Part shown: in pieces, positions 45,988 through 57,504 of the stretch
Numbering within the stretch: the stretch's first letter is position 1
Layout of the letters: the number at the start of each line of letters is the position of its first letter
DNA from: Hymenopellis radicata
Lineage: Eukaryota > Basidiomycota > Agaricomycetes > Agaricales > Physalacriaceae
Length of the DNA: 64,000 bases
Assembly (NCBI GenBank): GCA_015501595.1
Contig: JADNRX010000094.1
Location: 62,001-126,000 of the forward strand
Reading direction: 5' to 3'
The notes under the pieces: model-generated
Databases searched by the model: none
The model's input: the letters and a program-made list of their open reading frames with translations, nothing else
What the model was told of the DNA's origin: nothing
Translations under genes and position numbers: made by a program

Positions 45988-47334
45988 CTATAGTTTACTT
46001 GCCGTCACGTTCAAGCTCTGCAGACTGAGGCTTGAATCTCCTCTTTGTTCCGCGATGACTTCCTCCGCCCAGCTGATCATGCCATTGATAAGACGATCGA
46101 GCTCTTCCTTCGTATTTCCCGCGTGCAAGCACACGCGAACGCGATCTTTTCCTTTCGGGACAGTGGGCCAAGTTATTGGACGTGCATTCATAGCTCGGGC
46201 ATAGAGATACGCAGATAGTTTGCGAGGATACGGGGTCATAATGGGGATGATTGGTGACGTTTCCAAGTGAGGCGGTAACGAGAGAACGTCTGCGGGTATG
46301 TGGATCAGACGACTGGAAAGTGTTCCAGTAAAGTAGAGGGAATTATTGAGTAGCTTTTGGGATAGCTTCTGTGCTGTTCCATCAACAAGCATATCGAACG
46401 AAGAGTCTGCGGCAACGATGTTGGAAAAGCTGAGAGACGTTGTGTATATCAGGGAGCGCGCGTAATTGAGCATGTAATCCCGGATGAGCGGAGTGGTCAG
46501 AACAACAGCTATGCTTGAAATAAGACAATGATGTACAAGGGGGGATGCAGACTACTCACCGCCTGTGGCAGCCAAACCTTTCCCAAAAGTGTGCAGACGA
46601 GCCAAGACTTTTGACTCGAGTCCCATCATAGCAACACGCCCTCGTCCTTGAGGACCGTATATACCAGTTGAATGCGCCTCATCAACGATGAGGTAGCCAT
46701 TGCCACGCGGTAGCAATTCTTGTAGAATGTCGATTATCTCTTGCAGTGGCGCGAAAGTGCCATCCATACTATACAAACTTTCCACCGCTACGAATACGCT
46801 GGTATCTCCGCGCACGAGGGATGGTCTTTCCAGACAGAGTTGAAGGAGAAGCTTCCGGAACGCCTGCATTGAATTATGGGGGAAGGAATATTGGGCGTCG
46901 CGAGCGCGAGAAGCGCGTATCCCATCATGCACAGACGCGTGAATGTACTCGTCAAAGACGACCACGTCTCCCGGTTGGGGTATACAAGAAAAGAGGCCGA
47001 CGTTGGCATCAAATCCAGAGTTGAACAGCAAGGCCGCGGGTGCACGGAAAAAGTCTGCCAGACGTGCCTCCAGCGCGCTGTGTGCCGGCCCGTTCACTAA
47101 AAGGCGCGAGCCACCCGATCCCAGGATGTCAGGAGCATCGGAAAGTTTTTCTAAGAAGCGCCTGCGAAGAACGGGGGAGGCCGCCAAGGACAGATAGTCG
47201 TTTGACACGAAATCGACGATGGTTGATGCGGACGAGGAGGAAGATGGGTCTGGTAGTCGACGCCGGATGAGACGATCGTCACGCGACACCAGTGCGGCCG
47301 TGAGCTGCCTGTCTAGAGAGGTCTTGACCGTCAT
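45988..47334 (-). CDS. 8-amino-7-oxononanoate (KAPA) synthase-like alpha-oxoamine synthase
   Basis: A PLP enzyme that condenses an acyl-CoA or acyl-ACP with an amino acid; BioF makes KAPA for biotin. Starts MTVKTSLDRQL. Contains VDFVSNDYLSLAAS, LGSGGSRLLVNG, FNSGFDANVGLFS, DEYIHASVHDGI, VAVESLYSMDGTFAPL, VDEAHSTGIYG (PLP Asp) and the Schiff-base lysine in HTFGKGLAATG. After one intron it continues RPITWPTVPKGKDRVRVCLH and ends NVTASKL. This is complete BioF-fold architecture at about 430 aa. In basidiomycetes such genes are not always in biotin synthesis, so the product is inferred. It is divergent from the PDH-kinase gene by 183 bp. An in-frame upstream Met at 47484 exists but 47334 starts at the conserved helix. 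Confidence 0.88.
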
Positions 47335-47517
47335 GACAGTCGCAATCAGACGTGGATTTTTTGGGTAACAGGGAGTCCGACATAATAGTTTTTGGGGAAC
47401 GGCGGTAGATCGGGCCACCACGGCCGACCGTTCTCGGATCCACGGCACGTACGGCCACCCTTGGTACTTGACCATCACCACCATGATTTATGCTTGAACC
47501 TCGCCTTTGCCTATCCA
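47335..47517. promoter_or_regulatory. 183-bp divergent promoter, KAPA-synthase-like / PDH kinase
   Basis: Start codons at 47334 (minus) and 47518 (plus) face apart. No clear TATA or CCAAT box seen. Confidence 0.5.
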
Positions 47518-48965
47518 ATGTATTCGCGCGCGCTGAAGCAATCAGTGCGCTGCTACAGACGCGCACCTGCCCCCTCCTCAGCAGAAATCACCCAACTCTT
47601 AGAAAGATACAACGCGGGCTCCCCTCCTAGACCTCTCAATCTATCTCAGCTACTCTCTTACGGTCGTCCATTGACGGCAGAATCTCTTCTGAATTCAGCC
47701 ACCTTTGCACTTTCTGAGATACCTCGTCGTCTTGCAGTCCGTGTTCGCTCTCTAGAGGCTCTACCTTTCATCGTCGGCACCAATCCCTTCATTTCCAACA
47801 CCCTAAACGCGTACCGCGAGAGCTTTCAATTCCTCGCGACCTACAAACCCCCGCAAACCCTCGAAGAAAATGCAGTATTTGCTGAGGAACTCGCAAGCCT
47901 AGTAGAGAGTCATGCCAACGACATTCCTACCATGGCTAAAGGGTTCGTTGACGTTAGTCTCTCTTTGCGCCGTTCCTGTCATTGATAATTCTATCTTAAG
48001 ATTCCAAGAGTCATCGCGTTATCTCTCTCCGACTCAGATCAGCGACTTTTTGGACGGTGCAATCCGCAACCGCATCTCTGTTCGTTTAATCGGAGAGCAA
48101 CACATCGCCCTATCCCATGCCTTGAACACCCCGGAGGCCAACGGCGTAGGCATCGTGGACAAGACATGCTCGCCCAGTACAATGATAAACATGTGTGGAT
48201 CCTTTGTCAAAGAACTCTGTCAAGCAACCCTCGGCTCCAGCCCTATGATAGTCGTCAACGGCGACGTTGATGCTACGTTTCCGTACGTCCTTGAAATGTT
48301 TTATCAAAGCCTACTGACTTTCTTCATCTAGTTATGTCCCCGTGCATCTCGAATATATTCTCACTGAGATTCTCAAGAACTCTTTTCGCGCGACAGTAGA
48401 GCACCACACAGGCAAGAAACTGCCTCCGATTATTATCACAATATCTCCTCCCCCTTCGTCACCTCGTTCTGCTTCCACATTCCTTTCTATTCGCGTCAGA
48501 GACCAAGGTGGCGGCATCTCGCCATCCAATATGATGCGTATCTTCTCATATGCTTTCACCACTGCCGGTCGAGGCGCAGAAGAGGATGACAGTGGCGGCG
48601 GGCCTTACGCCGCTCAGTATGTCGGCGGAAGTGCTGCGATTGGAGACGGTGGCTCTGGACAAGGCAATCTTTTTGGAGAAATTACTGGAAAGGGCTTACA
48701 GACAGGCATTGGCACACTGTCAGGACTAGGCTACGGATTACCCATGAGCAAGCTATACGCCAAGTTGGTTGACATCATCTTCTCCGATGTCATTTTCCTG
48801 ACCTGCATTCTCAGATATTTTGGTGGCACGCTTGAGCTTAAGTCATTGGAGGGTTGGGGTACGTACTCTGCACTTCCTCATTCAACAGAAGGCTCATAAT
48901 TAATAGGTAGCGATGTTTACATTAAACTTCGGTGTCTCGGCGAAGCTGTTGATTCCGCAATTTAA
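47518..48965 (+). CDS. Mitochondrial pyruvate/branched-chain dehydrogenase kinase
   Basis: Inactivates the PDH or BCKDH complex by phosphorylating E1alpha. Starts MYSRALKQSVRCYRRAPAPS, an Arg-rich mitochondrial presequence. Then come LNLSQLLSYGRPLT, the helical R domain (QFLATYKPPQTLEEN), the His-box region RLIGEQHIALSHAL and the GHKL ATP site. That site has the N-box YILTEILKNSFRATVEH, G1 RVRDQGGGIS, the ATP-lid region and the G2 motif GLGYGLPMSKLYAKYFGGTL, ending AVDSAI. Introns 47943-48000 and 48283-48331 plus two near the 3' end are all short GT-AG. Frame is clean and length (about 420 aa) is normal. I cannot tell PDK from BCKDK by eye. Confidence 0.93.
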
Positions 48966-48984
48966 TTATTGCTGACTAGAACGC

Positions 48985-50354
48985 TCATTCGGTGTGTGGC
49001 GCAATATTTAAAAGGTTCTCTACAAGGCGCCCAAGACTCGACCCCTCTGCTGTTTGGTGGACATACGACTTTTTCTCCACCTGTATGAGTTCAGGAGGGA
49101 CAAGTATATCCCCAGCGAAGCACCCATGATTGAGCGCTTCTGTTGCCGGCAGACGCGACGACGGGGGGTATTTGAGCAGCGCGTAAATCAGATCAAGTTC
49201 TGTGTCATCGTTCAAATTGGGCAAAGAGGCGTCCAACGGCACAGCTGGAACAACATTGAACTCGACCCGAGACGCGTCGGGCAGTTGGTCGAAGTCCTAT
49301 GAGGTTGTTAGATCGTCAATCAGGCCTGATACTTCAATTAGCTTACAGGCCAGGTCTGAGAGGTTGGTGTACCCATGAGCTTGAAGATGCTCCAGATAAG
49401 CGCGATTTCACCGCGACTGCCGTCAAATAGGGTTTTGCGAACAACGGGAGGGTTCAACTCTGGTGGGTACTCGTAGTCGTCATCGTCATCCTCTTCTGGA
49501 ACAAGCGGAGTGAAAAAGTCTGCTATTAGGCAGCCCAGACTCCAGATGTCGACAGCGAATGGATCATATGATCGCGTTCCAAAGAGCAGCTCAGGCGCAC
49601 GGTACGGTCTAACAACTCTTGTTAGCTCCGTCACGACAAGGTAAGGTAAAGCTCATACCCAGTAGACACCTCAAAGTACATCCTATCCTTCTCTTCGTGC
49701 CATATATCGTGTGGATCGTGTTTGGGATCATGAGATACACCAAAATCGATCAGCTTTACGCAGCCTGTGGTGGTCAGGAGGACATTAGATGGCTTTAGGT
49801 CACGATGTGCGATACGCTGTGGTTCTGCATGCAAGTACGCGACGCCTAGGATGATCTGGTAGATGATGGATCGCGACACGGATCGGAAAGATGCGGCTTC
49901 AGAAGGAGTGAAAGACGGCTGGTTGAGGAGGCTCTCGAGATTCATGGGCACATAGGGCACATGGATTTGGAGAGTATGCGAGGCTTCGTCCTGGTGTGAG
50001 GCCAACAGTTGTATAATCTGATGACACTGTCAATATATCATCGCCCTACATCAGCGCTAAGAGATCTCACATTTGGATGAGAGAGCGCTCGCAGGATGCG
50101 ACACTCCTTTTTGATATCGTGAGGCTCCTTTGCGAATTTTTTTATTCGTGGTGGATGTTTTTATGATTATTTTTTGGTCTGCAACGAGGGATACTGTCGA
50201 CGCGATGCCATAGGCTATGATTTCAGCCTGGCTAGAGAAAAATACTCAATAAATGTCAAAGTAAAATGGAATATTTACTACACCCATCCGATTCGTCGCC
50301 ATCATCAAAGTCGAACGAGGACGCAGACGAGCTCCTCGACAAGGAAAAGGACAT
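48985..50354 (-). CDS. CDK-like serine/threonine kinase (Cak1/Csk1-like)
   Basis: Starts [19 protein letters not shown]. The N-lobe reads [14 protein letters not shown] and the ATP lysine is in KIIIKTS. Then [19 protein letters not shown], the catalytic loop [44 protein letters not shown] and the CDK-type end [12 protein letters not shown], finishing NIAPHTE. The activation segment and the lack of a PSTAIRE helix recall monomeric CDK-activating kinases such as Csk1, but a distant CDK is possible. One frame break: a T7 run at 50137-50143 (A7 on the coding strand) where six would join TSTTNKK to [11 protein letters not shown]. Splicing out a 67-nt stretch is the alternative but would remove the ATP lysine. 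Divergent from the ankyrin gene. Confidence 0.82.
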
Positions 50355-50470
50355 GGGGAGAGGAAAAGAGTTGCCGGATCGGGCAAATCGATTTTGGCTT
50401 TACCCTTCACCTCAGTTACCGTTCCTGTCCTTGTTCTCGCCGGCCTGCTCTAGTCTTGACATATTTATCT
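50355..50470. promoter_or_regulatory. 116-bp divergent promoter, CDK-like kinase / ankyrin gene
   Basis: Start codons at 50354 (minus) and 50471 (plus). The shortest shared intergenic region in the window. Confidence 0.5.
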
Positions 50471-51243
50471 ATGGACGACTCCGAGGCAGGTGCTAGCAAC
50501 AGTTAGTCGGCCGAGCGCCCTCCAATTCCGGCGCAGTCAGCTCAGGGATTCCTTTGCAGATGAACGCCTCTTGGCGGCGGCAAGAACAGACAACCAGGAC
50601 ATGCTGCTCGAAATCTTCGACGCAGGCAGTTTCAATATCAACTTTCAAGATGGTCTCGGCAACACAGGTGCGCTGACCGGTGTCCTCACTCTGGACGTAC
50701 CACTAATCATTGTCGAAACCCTAGCACTACACATCGCGTGAGGCGCCACCTCTGTCCCTAACTCTTCGAGGCTCATTCGCTAGTTCAGTGTGTCGCATGG
50801 ATCTACAGATGTTCTGGAACATATACTATCGCATGAAGAATGCGACGTCGATCCTATAAACCGCATCGAGAAGGCAACGCCACTGCATCTCGCTGTCCAG
50901 ATTGAGGATCCAGAATTGAGATTACACGTCGTAGACAGTCTGCTAGAGGCAGGTGCCGACACTAGGTACGCTCAAGCCCTACCCTCATTCAAATCGCAGG
51001 CCAACTTTGTGTAGAATCAAGGACAAGAATGGGGAGACAGCGCAGGATCTGGTGCCGCCAAATGATTTAGAGGTCCTGACGCTCTTCCGGAAAGCCCAGG
51101 CTCAACAAAGCGTCTCTATGGACGATGTCGCGAACGGTATGCGTGTTTTGCTCAATGCCCAGAAAGATCATTAATCCTCTTCATAAGATGATGATGACGA
51201 CGAAGGCGGCTCTGGCTCTGGCTCAGGATCTGATGACGACTAG
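50471..51243 (+). CDS. Small ankyrin-repeat protein (Yar1-like)
   Basis: Exon 1 (50471-50489, 19 nt) joins 50560 to give MDDSEADERLLAAARTDN. Ankyrin repeats follow: NINFQDGLGNTALHIAVSHG, KATPLHLAVQIEDPELRLHV and DTRIKDKNGETAQDL. The tail is acidic and Ser/Gly-rich, ending SGSDDD. A 13-nt exon (50725-50737) encodes the heart of repeat one (ALHIA), flanked by introns 50668-50724 and 50738-50788. Size (about 200 aa), ankyrin number and acidic tail resemble Yar1, the chaperone of ribosomal protein uS3, but this is only similarity of layout. Frame is clean with these exons. Confidence 0.85.
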
Positions 51244-51828
51244 AGGGCTATATTGTTATGGCCGCGTTCGCTTTCTCTCACATGACGGATATAAAGGGAT
51301 GGATATTGTATAACGTTGGTGTAAGTTGCTTCGGAGAAATGGAACATTAGGAAACACAACCTTGTTTGTGTCAGAATCACACCGTAACCGTTCCTTAAGA
51401 GTTCAAGGACTTGGAAGCCTGAAAGAGTTCGACGCGACTTGAAGAGAGTAGATCGTGAGCCATCGATGAACAAGTTCGATTTTATGCAACTTCGAGTCTA
51501 CTCTAAACTATAAGCAGGCGTCATGCCAATTGGCCAATTCTCACGTGCTGAGCCGTAGCGCTGACTGATCCGGGATGTCGTGGGCATCGCGTAGCCATGT
51601 CAGGAAATTCTCGCGCTTCCCGTACATTCGACGATGACGAGCGCAATATCGCTTGCAAATGTTCTCCTTATAAAGTATCATTCTTCTCATCTCACTGCTC
51701 CTTGTCTATATATTCCACCTGGAACTCCCCACTTACCAATCTGTCTCACTATCTGAGTCTCCGCTTTGCAAAGACTACCATCCGGCAACAGCTGGCTTAA
51801 ATCGTTTTCGACTACGTCTACCTCTGAA
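51244..51828. other. Ankyrin downstream / pirin upstream region
   Basis: 585 bp without a supported gene. The last 150 bp are CT-rich, consistent with a pirin 5' leader. Confidence 0.5.
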
Positions 51829-52711
51829 ATGGCCAACAAAGTTGTTCTCCGTCCCACCCAAGAGCGTGGTCATGCCGACCATGGATGGCTGAAGACTTTC
51901 CACACTTTCTCGTTTGCGTCGTACGTTCCCAGAGTCTATCATCCGCCTCCCTTAGAGATTGACTCAGTGGCCCACAGATTTCAAGATTGGCAACACGAAA
52001 AGTTTGGTAGCCTTCGCGTCATCAACGAAGATCGCGTCGCGCCCAAGACTGGTTTCGGAACACACCCACATCGCGAATTCGAGATCTTTTCGTATATCGT
52101 CAACGGCGAGCTCGAGCAGTACGTTTGTCTCCTTCTCTCGTATCCCGTGCCTTGTATTTACCCGCCGGCTCTAGTAAAGACTCGATGGGCAACGTCGAGA
52201 TTCTCAAACGGGGAGATCTTCAGATGACATCTGCCGGTACAGGCATCGCTCACTCTGAAAAGGCCCATGGCGGCAAGGAGGTGCATTTCCTGCAGATCTG
52301 GGCGCTCCCTTCTGCATCGCGCCTGCCGCCCAAATACTTTACGCGACACTTTTCTGACCAAGAGAAGACAGACACGTTTGTGCGGATCGTTGCCCCGCTA
52401 CCGCTGAGGGTGTAACGGACGAGCGAGCTGCGTCGGGTCCTGCACCGGTGCACAGTCCTGTGACAGTGTATGCCACACTTCTTTCAGCGGGGAAGAGTCT
52501 GGCGCAGGAGATGAAGGGAACGAAAGGGTATGCGCATGTCGTGATGACAAGCGGCTACAATGAATCTGCCTCCCAAGGAGCGACAGTCAAGGTCGATGGC
52601 CAGACACTGAGGGAGGGCGACGGGGCCTATATCCACGTTGAGGCGGGCAAGGTTGACGTGGAGAATACAGGCGACAGGACGGCGGAAGTTATTTTGTTTG
52701 ACCTTGAGTAG
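51829..52711 (+). CDS. Pirin-family cupin protein
   Basis: Pirins are nuclear or cytosolic bicupins with a metal site; some are quercetinases or transcription cofactors. Starts [20 protein letters not shown], then [40 protein letters not shown] (metal-binding His pair), [24 protein letters not shown] (metal His) and the C-terminal cupin ending AEVILFDLE. Introns are 51921-51977 (57 nt and open in frame, so unspliced RNA would add 19 residues) and one after GELE. A frame break at CCCC 52393-52396 (five expected) separates RIVAP from the [15 protein letters not shown] that follows. Confidence 0.92.
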
Positions 52712-53041
52712 TCAATGTATCAGTAGCCAGGGTATTACATGTATCTCTATTTCAATGGATCCATCTTCATCAACGTCGGCCGCGAGCGGGATATTTGGGC
52801 CATACCCTCCATAAGTTAGCGCAGATCAGAGCCTTGATCAACTCTGTTCCAATCCGGAACTTCTATCCTTGAACACTGGCAGTTCCGAGGCTAACGGTAG
52901 CTTAGCGTTTCCAATAGCGACAAACTCCTTCATAGGGCCAGGTTCTAGACTCTCTCACTTCCATAAAGCTCTGTCACGATGTTAGCCAATACGTAGTATA
53001 CATTGGTTGGGTCTATGAGACATGACTGGAAGGTACAGCAG
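52712..53041. other. Convergent 3' region, pirin and the gene at 53042
   Basis: 330 bp between two stop codons facing each other. No ORF of note. Confidence 0.5.
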
Positions 53042-53867
53042 TCACTCCAGCTCCTGCGTGAGGTTAACGAATACAGCATAGCCACCGTCCGTGATGGGTT
53101 TGAGTTTATCGAGCTCAACTGCAAAAAGCTCCGACTGGGTAAACTTGGTGTGATGCTAAGCACGGGCGTGTTAATGTGAGTACACAGCCTGAAAACACAC
53201 GCCGCAACTCACCTCCCGGTCCATCCAACCAAGATAGTACCAGTGCCGCTTATCGTCGTTGAGAGCGGTACCCCAATATCCGCCTACGAATCCGCCATCC
53301 GGGGCGTCATAGCAGTCAACAAATGTCTGATGCAAGGACTTGGCATCCTCTTCGGATGGGTGTGAGGTCGTAACATGCAAGCATGCCTGGACGTATCGAT
53401 GAATCGAACACCTCAGAATCTACTGATCGTCCGAACACTCACAAATTCGGACAAGGGAGCAGTCAAGCCGGGGCGCGGTAGGTCCGCATTGTCAAATGGC
53501 ACAAGCCACGACTGGGGGGCTTTGTTGACATCGAGCGCGTTCACAGACTCGCGAAAGCCGTCAACGTTGAAGTTCGCAGGGTCAGTGTGCTTGGGCCATT
53601 CTGCGAATGGTTTAGTTCGACATCGGTGAAACGAATGAGAAAGCCCATACGAATGATCCAGCACAAGTGGTCGCTCGCTCCCGTGTCAAAGCCGTAATAT
53701 TGCTCCTTCGCGCCTCCCAGGTCTCTAGCAATCTTCCGAAGACGAGCAAAGGCCGCCGATTCAAGGCTGAAACCTGGCTCGACCGTGAGATTGAGCAGTT
53801 GGGAAACTATGGCAGTCATTGGTTTAGATGAAAAGCGTCGTGAACGAGATATGACAGAATGAAACAT
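53042..53867 (-). CDS. Unrecognised protein of about 240 aa, possibly mitochondrial
   Basis: Four exons join without frame error. It starts MFHSVISRSRRFSSKP, which has the Arg/Ser-rich look of a mitochondrial presequence, although a second Met (53819, MTAIVSQLL) is an alternative. It continues LTVEPGFSLESAAFARLRKI, DHLCWIIQWPKHTDPANF, APQSWLVPFDNADLPRPGLT, HVTTSHPSEEDAKSLHQTF, GTALNDDKRHWYYLGWMDRE and HHTKFTQSELFAVELDKLKP, ending LTQELE at 53042. WYYLGWMDREHH and the strand-helix rhythm recall dimeric alpha/beta-barrel (ABM-like) proteins in two units, but I assign no function. Confidence 0.7.
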
Positions 53868-53994
53868 GATCGTTCTCGCGACGCGACTTTTTTATAACTG
53901 TTCGAGCTCGGGCGGTCTTGAGCGGCATTCAGTTAGACGTCTATCAACGTGCTTACAAGCGTGTCGTAAGCACGGGCCCGAGTGAATAGCCAAG

Positions 53995-54325
53995 CTAGGG
54001 GGCCTTGCGTAACTTGCGCACTATCATTACTCCAACGATAATAGACGCTGAGACTCCCAAAAATATGGCATAATCCAGCGGCACCGGGCGGTGGTTGCGT
54101 CGGGACCTTTTCGTGCGTTTATGCCCCTTCCGTTCCTTTCCAGAGCTTTTACCGTCGCCCTCTTTTGAATCCTGCAGTCGTCGCTCGGCGGCCTGCCCAA
54201 TCATACATGAATTATTTAGCTCTAAAACAAAGTCCAAATCATTCACTTACATTTGCAAGCAGTGCACGTCGTGCCTCTGGACTTAGAGGGGGTTTAGTGC
54301 CAAAAAGGCTCCAGATTGTGGACAT
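53995..54325 (-). CDS. Small tail-anchored membrane protein
   Basis: Starts MSTIWSLFGTKPPLSPEARR. One intron of about 58 bp follows LLAN, then AAERRLQDSKEG, a Lys/Arg-rich linker (KERKGHKRTKRSRRNHRP) and a single C-terminal hydrophobic helix, YAIFLGVSASIIVGVMIV, with the basic end RKLRKAP. About 90 aa. One helix at the very C-terminus with basic residues after it suggests a tail-anchored protein of ER or mitochondrial outer membrane. No family recognised. Its start codon lies 33 bp from repeat R1. Confidence 0.72.
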
Positions 54326-54357
54326 CAGTGGTGGTGATGGTGAGAGGCAGATCAAGG

Positions 54358-54617
54358 CTCGCGCGCGTTCACGTGCGTTTATGGTGATGCTGTTGTAGGT
54401 GGTGGTGATGCCGCCCTGCTTTCTTCATGCCTTTCGCGCATCGTTCTCTGGAATAGCGAAGATGGGCATATGGATAATGAAAACGTCCATGTTGAAACGA
54501 TGATCCAACAACCCAATCTCACACCTCGGATTTAGTAGTGCACCTCACTCAGTCGGGTTCCGAGCTCGGCCGTCGGAGTCGCCGGCTGGGACGATTCCTT
54601 CCCCTCCCTTACTACTA
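54358..54617 (+). repeat. Repeat R1, about 260 bp
   Basis: Similar in direct orientation to 57659-57893. Shared blocks include TTGTAGGTGGT, CCGCCCTGCTTTCTTCATGC, CTTTCGCGC, CGTTCTCTGG and GTCGGAGTCGCCGGCTGGGA. It lies just upstream of the tail-anchored gene. No clear terminal inverted repeats. Confidence 0.82.
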
Positions 54618-54754
54618 CACTCAAAACGTGCTTGACTTGCATGGTTCTAGGCTTGTTCTAGCCTTACAAACTTGAACTTACAGAGACTCTACAAGTTGCA
54701 GTCCACAGTCCGTTGAGATTAACATCAATCATACGTACAGTATCCAATGCATCC

Positions 54755-57504
54755 TCAAAACATTCCATCGCGATTAGGAACAGCAACAGGGGGCGGCCTA
54801 TGGCTCACCGAACTTCCAGGTCTATTCGTCGACCTAGGTGGCGGCCCAGGACTCGCCTTTGTCGAGCGCGGTGGTCTTTCCCTTTCCTTGACACTCCCAG
54901 CCGTCCCCGGCCTCAGAGGAGACGCACTAGGCGGCGGGGTCCTCGTTCGCCGGGGAGTAGGCGAAGCCAGGGCTACACGTGTCGCTGGTGCAGACATGGG
55001 TGGGTTGAAAGAGCTACTAGTTGGTGTACGGGCGCGAAGCAGAGGCGGGACAGGCGGAGGGGCTTCCGAGGAGGGAGTGGGTGAATAAACGGAGGCGGAT
55101 GACAATGCTGCGGAAGGAAGGGCAGATTGAGTTACCGTCGCATTCGACGAGGCGGAGGCCGAACTTGGTGTTGGCGAACGGCCCCTGTACGAGGTCATCG
55201 TAGGAGATGATAATTTGGTAGCCAACTTGGGCGGTCTGGGTTTTGAGTTGTATGTCGGTCATGGTCAGGCGAGCAGGAGCTAATCGTGGCTCGGGATGCT
55301 TCATTCCTTCGACGAGGACATCATCGAGAAGAAAACGGAAGTCAAGGCCAAAATCCTCGAGTAACTATGCAGGTTGTAAGCAAATGTCAGTGGGGTGTTG
55401 GTAAAAACTAACCTTGCGGCTCTGCGAATATGTAATCTTCATCGCCTCCTCGATGACCTTTTCATCTACATCAGAACTATAGACTTGCTTGCGAAATGTG
55501 TCTGCATAGTTCTCCATTTGGAGTTTCGCCCACTCAATAAAGGCTACAACCTAAATCAGCCTCACGTCAAAATTGCGGTAAATCAACGTACTACTAGCAG
55601 CTTCATTCTCCTTGAAGCTAGCCAAGAACCAATCTGCCGTGTGCTTGATCGCAGTGAAAGTGACGATTGCTAAATCCCCAATATACGCGCCAATGTGACC
55701 TTCAAATCTGATTTTGCGGACCAGATTCTTGATGACTTGAGAGCGCATCTTGAGGAAAGTCGTTTTCGCAGCAGGCGCCGCGCCCAAACGTAACAAAAGT
55801 CCGATGAGCATCGTTACCGAGACTTCTTATTTGATGTCATGGAAAGGGATGACAGTAGAGCAGCGGTTAGCTGCGCCTTCAGTGCGGGAAGTTTGGTGCT
55901 CAGCGGCGAAATCGCTGCCAGCTTTGAGTCACCTGGAGACAGTTGAGACCATTGGAGGAACAAAATGGCGGTGGACCCACCTTCTTCCAGAAGCTTGGTG
56001 GCTTTGTCCCATTCCCGTAGTGATATCGCTACCGTTTAATTCGTCTGCCCATTCGCTGGCCCACCGTGCGTCGCGTTTCCGATTTCTCTTTCGCGCTGGT
56101 GCCTGGAATTTCGCCCGCCTTCTTAGCCAGGTCTGTCATCCACTCAGCATTGTATGTTGACATGCGCTGTGAAAGTTTTGAGAAACGCGTATTTCCATGC
56201 AATAATCAAAATCGCTTACGTCCATGGCGGTCGCGGCACCGCCTTGCCACATACTCTTTCTCCGTTCATGTTCACCTTCTCGTTCTTTTCGCTTCTTGGC
56301 AGCGAGTTCCTCGGCGACGTGTCGAAGTTGGCTAAGGAGAGACTTCTTATCTGAGGGTGTCTCTGTGCGGTATACATGCGTTTCTTTCCCATGTCTGATC
56401 TTGAATACGTTGGTCATGCCTTCAAAAAATGGTTAATGTATCTGAAGAAGACAAGACATACATATCTCACTGGGAGAATCCTTGGTATCCAGAACAAGCA
56501 TCTCGCTCAACGGCCAGCATCTGTCAGCAACCAGCTTGCCTTCGGTCGTGCTCCCACTTCGACTTGCACTTGCTTCACCATTTCTCCGTCTCCGCTTTGC
56601 AACAAGGACGGCATCGTCAAGGACAACAAATTTGACCCTTCCCATGACCTTATAGGTCGCTGCGTTAAGTGACAGGACACCGTCCACTTCTCCCACAACG
56701 TGTCTACCTGGAGTAATGGGGGCAAACTTGGCTGAACCTTCGATCTGCGCATGGAGGGCTTGCATTTGATTGTAGTACATAACGCGGAGGTCGGCGACAG
56801 AGGAACGGCGGTACGCAGAGATGTTGGAGGACGAGGCGGAGGTGGGGTCTGGAATGTGCAGCAAGGAGGGCATGGATTTGTACTCAGAAAGGGATTCTTT
56901 GAGTTCCAGCATTTCGTTCTCGAGCGTAGATATTTCCTTGGAAATGAGGACGAATTCGGCGTAGCTAATTGACTGTAAATATAAAGATAAAAAGAGAGAA
57001 ATGTGCGCACTTTTTGAACACGTTCTTCTGCAAATCAGTAGCTGTATCCTCTTTGGCGCCGCGCAACGAGGACTGCAATGACTTGACTTCCGCTTCTGTC
57101 GAGTTGGCCATCTTCATTCTCAAGTCTGCGCTCTTAATTAGAGTTTAAAGATCACTTATTCGATGCCACTTACAAGCATCTGGATCAAAATCATCCTTGT
57201 CCAACAACTTCTTGTCGTCCTCCGTCGTCACTGCCGGATCCTCCCTCCTGGATCGCTCGTCGTAGACAGCTTCCTCCTCCTGGACACCGCCCAGCGCCAT
57301 GGTAGGCATTGGCGGCATCGGAGGCACGTCCACAGGTCCAGAAATGTCCGCATATCGCATCGACATGCGTTTCTTGATCCTGTCATCTACGCGCGATTTT
57401 CTGGTATCATTGCGGAGGCTGGGTCCTTTGGCAAGCTTGGTGCCCGCGCGCTGCACCTTCCGCGCCGGCGGAGCCTGTGAGCGCCGTGTGCGCAGTGACT
57501 GCAT
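54755..57504 (-). CDS. EXO84: Exocyst subunit Exo84
   Basis: Part of the exocyst that tethers secretory vesicles to the plasma membrane. Starts MQSLRTRRSQAPPARKVQRA, then LLDKDDFDPDAY, a coiled-coil (EVKSLQSSLRGAKEDTATDL; FVLISKEISTLENEMLEL), a PH domain (SAKFAPITPGRHVV, LNAATYKVMGRVKFVVLDD, LVADRCWPLSEMLVL) and the helical C-terminal bundle (AIKHTADWFLASFKENEAAS; SRKLLEDFGLDFRFLLDDVL), ending in a Ser/Pro-rich tail SVSHRPPPVAVPNRDGMF at 54755. Near the end, AAAA opposite 55251-55254 seems one base long: with three, DIQLK leads into KLATKLSSPTMTSYRGRSPT. Otherwise an unrelated frame stops at 55017. Flanked by repeats R1 and R2. Confidence 0.92.
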
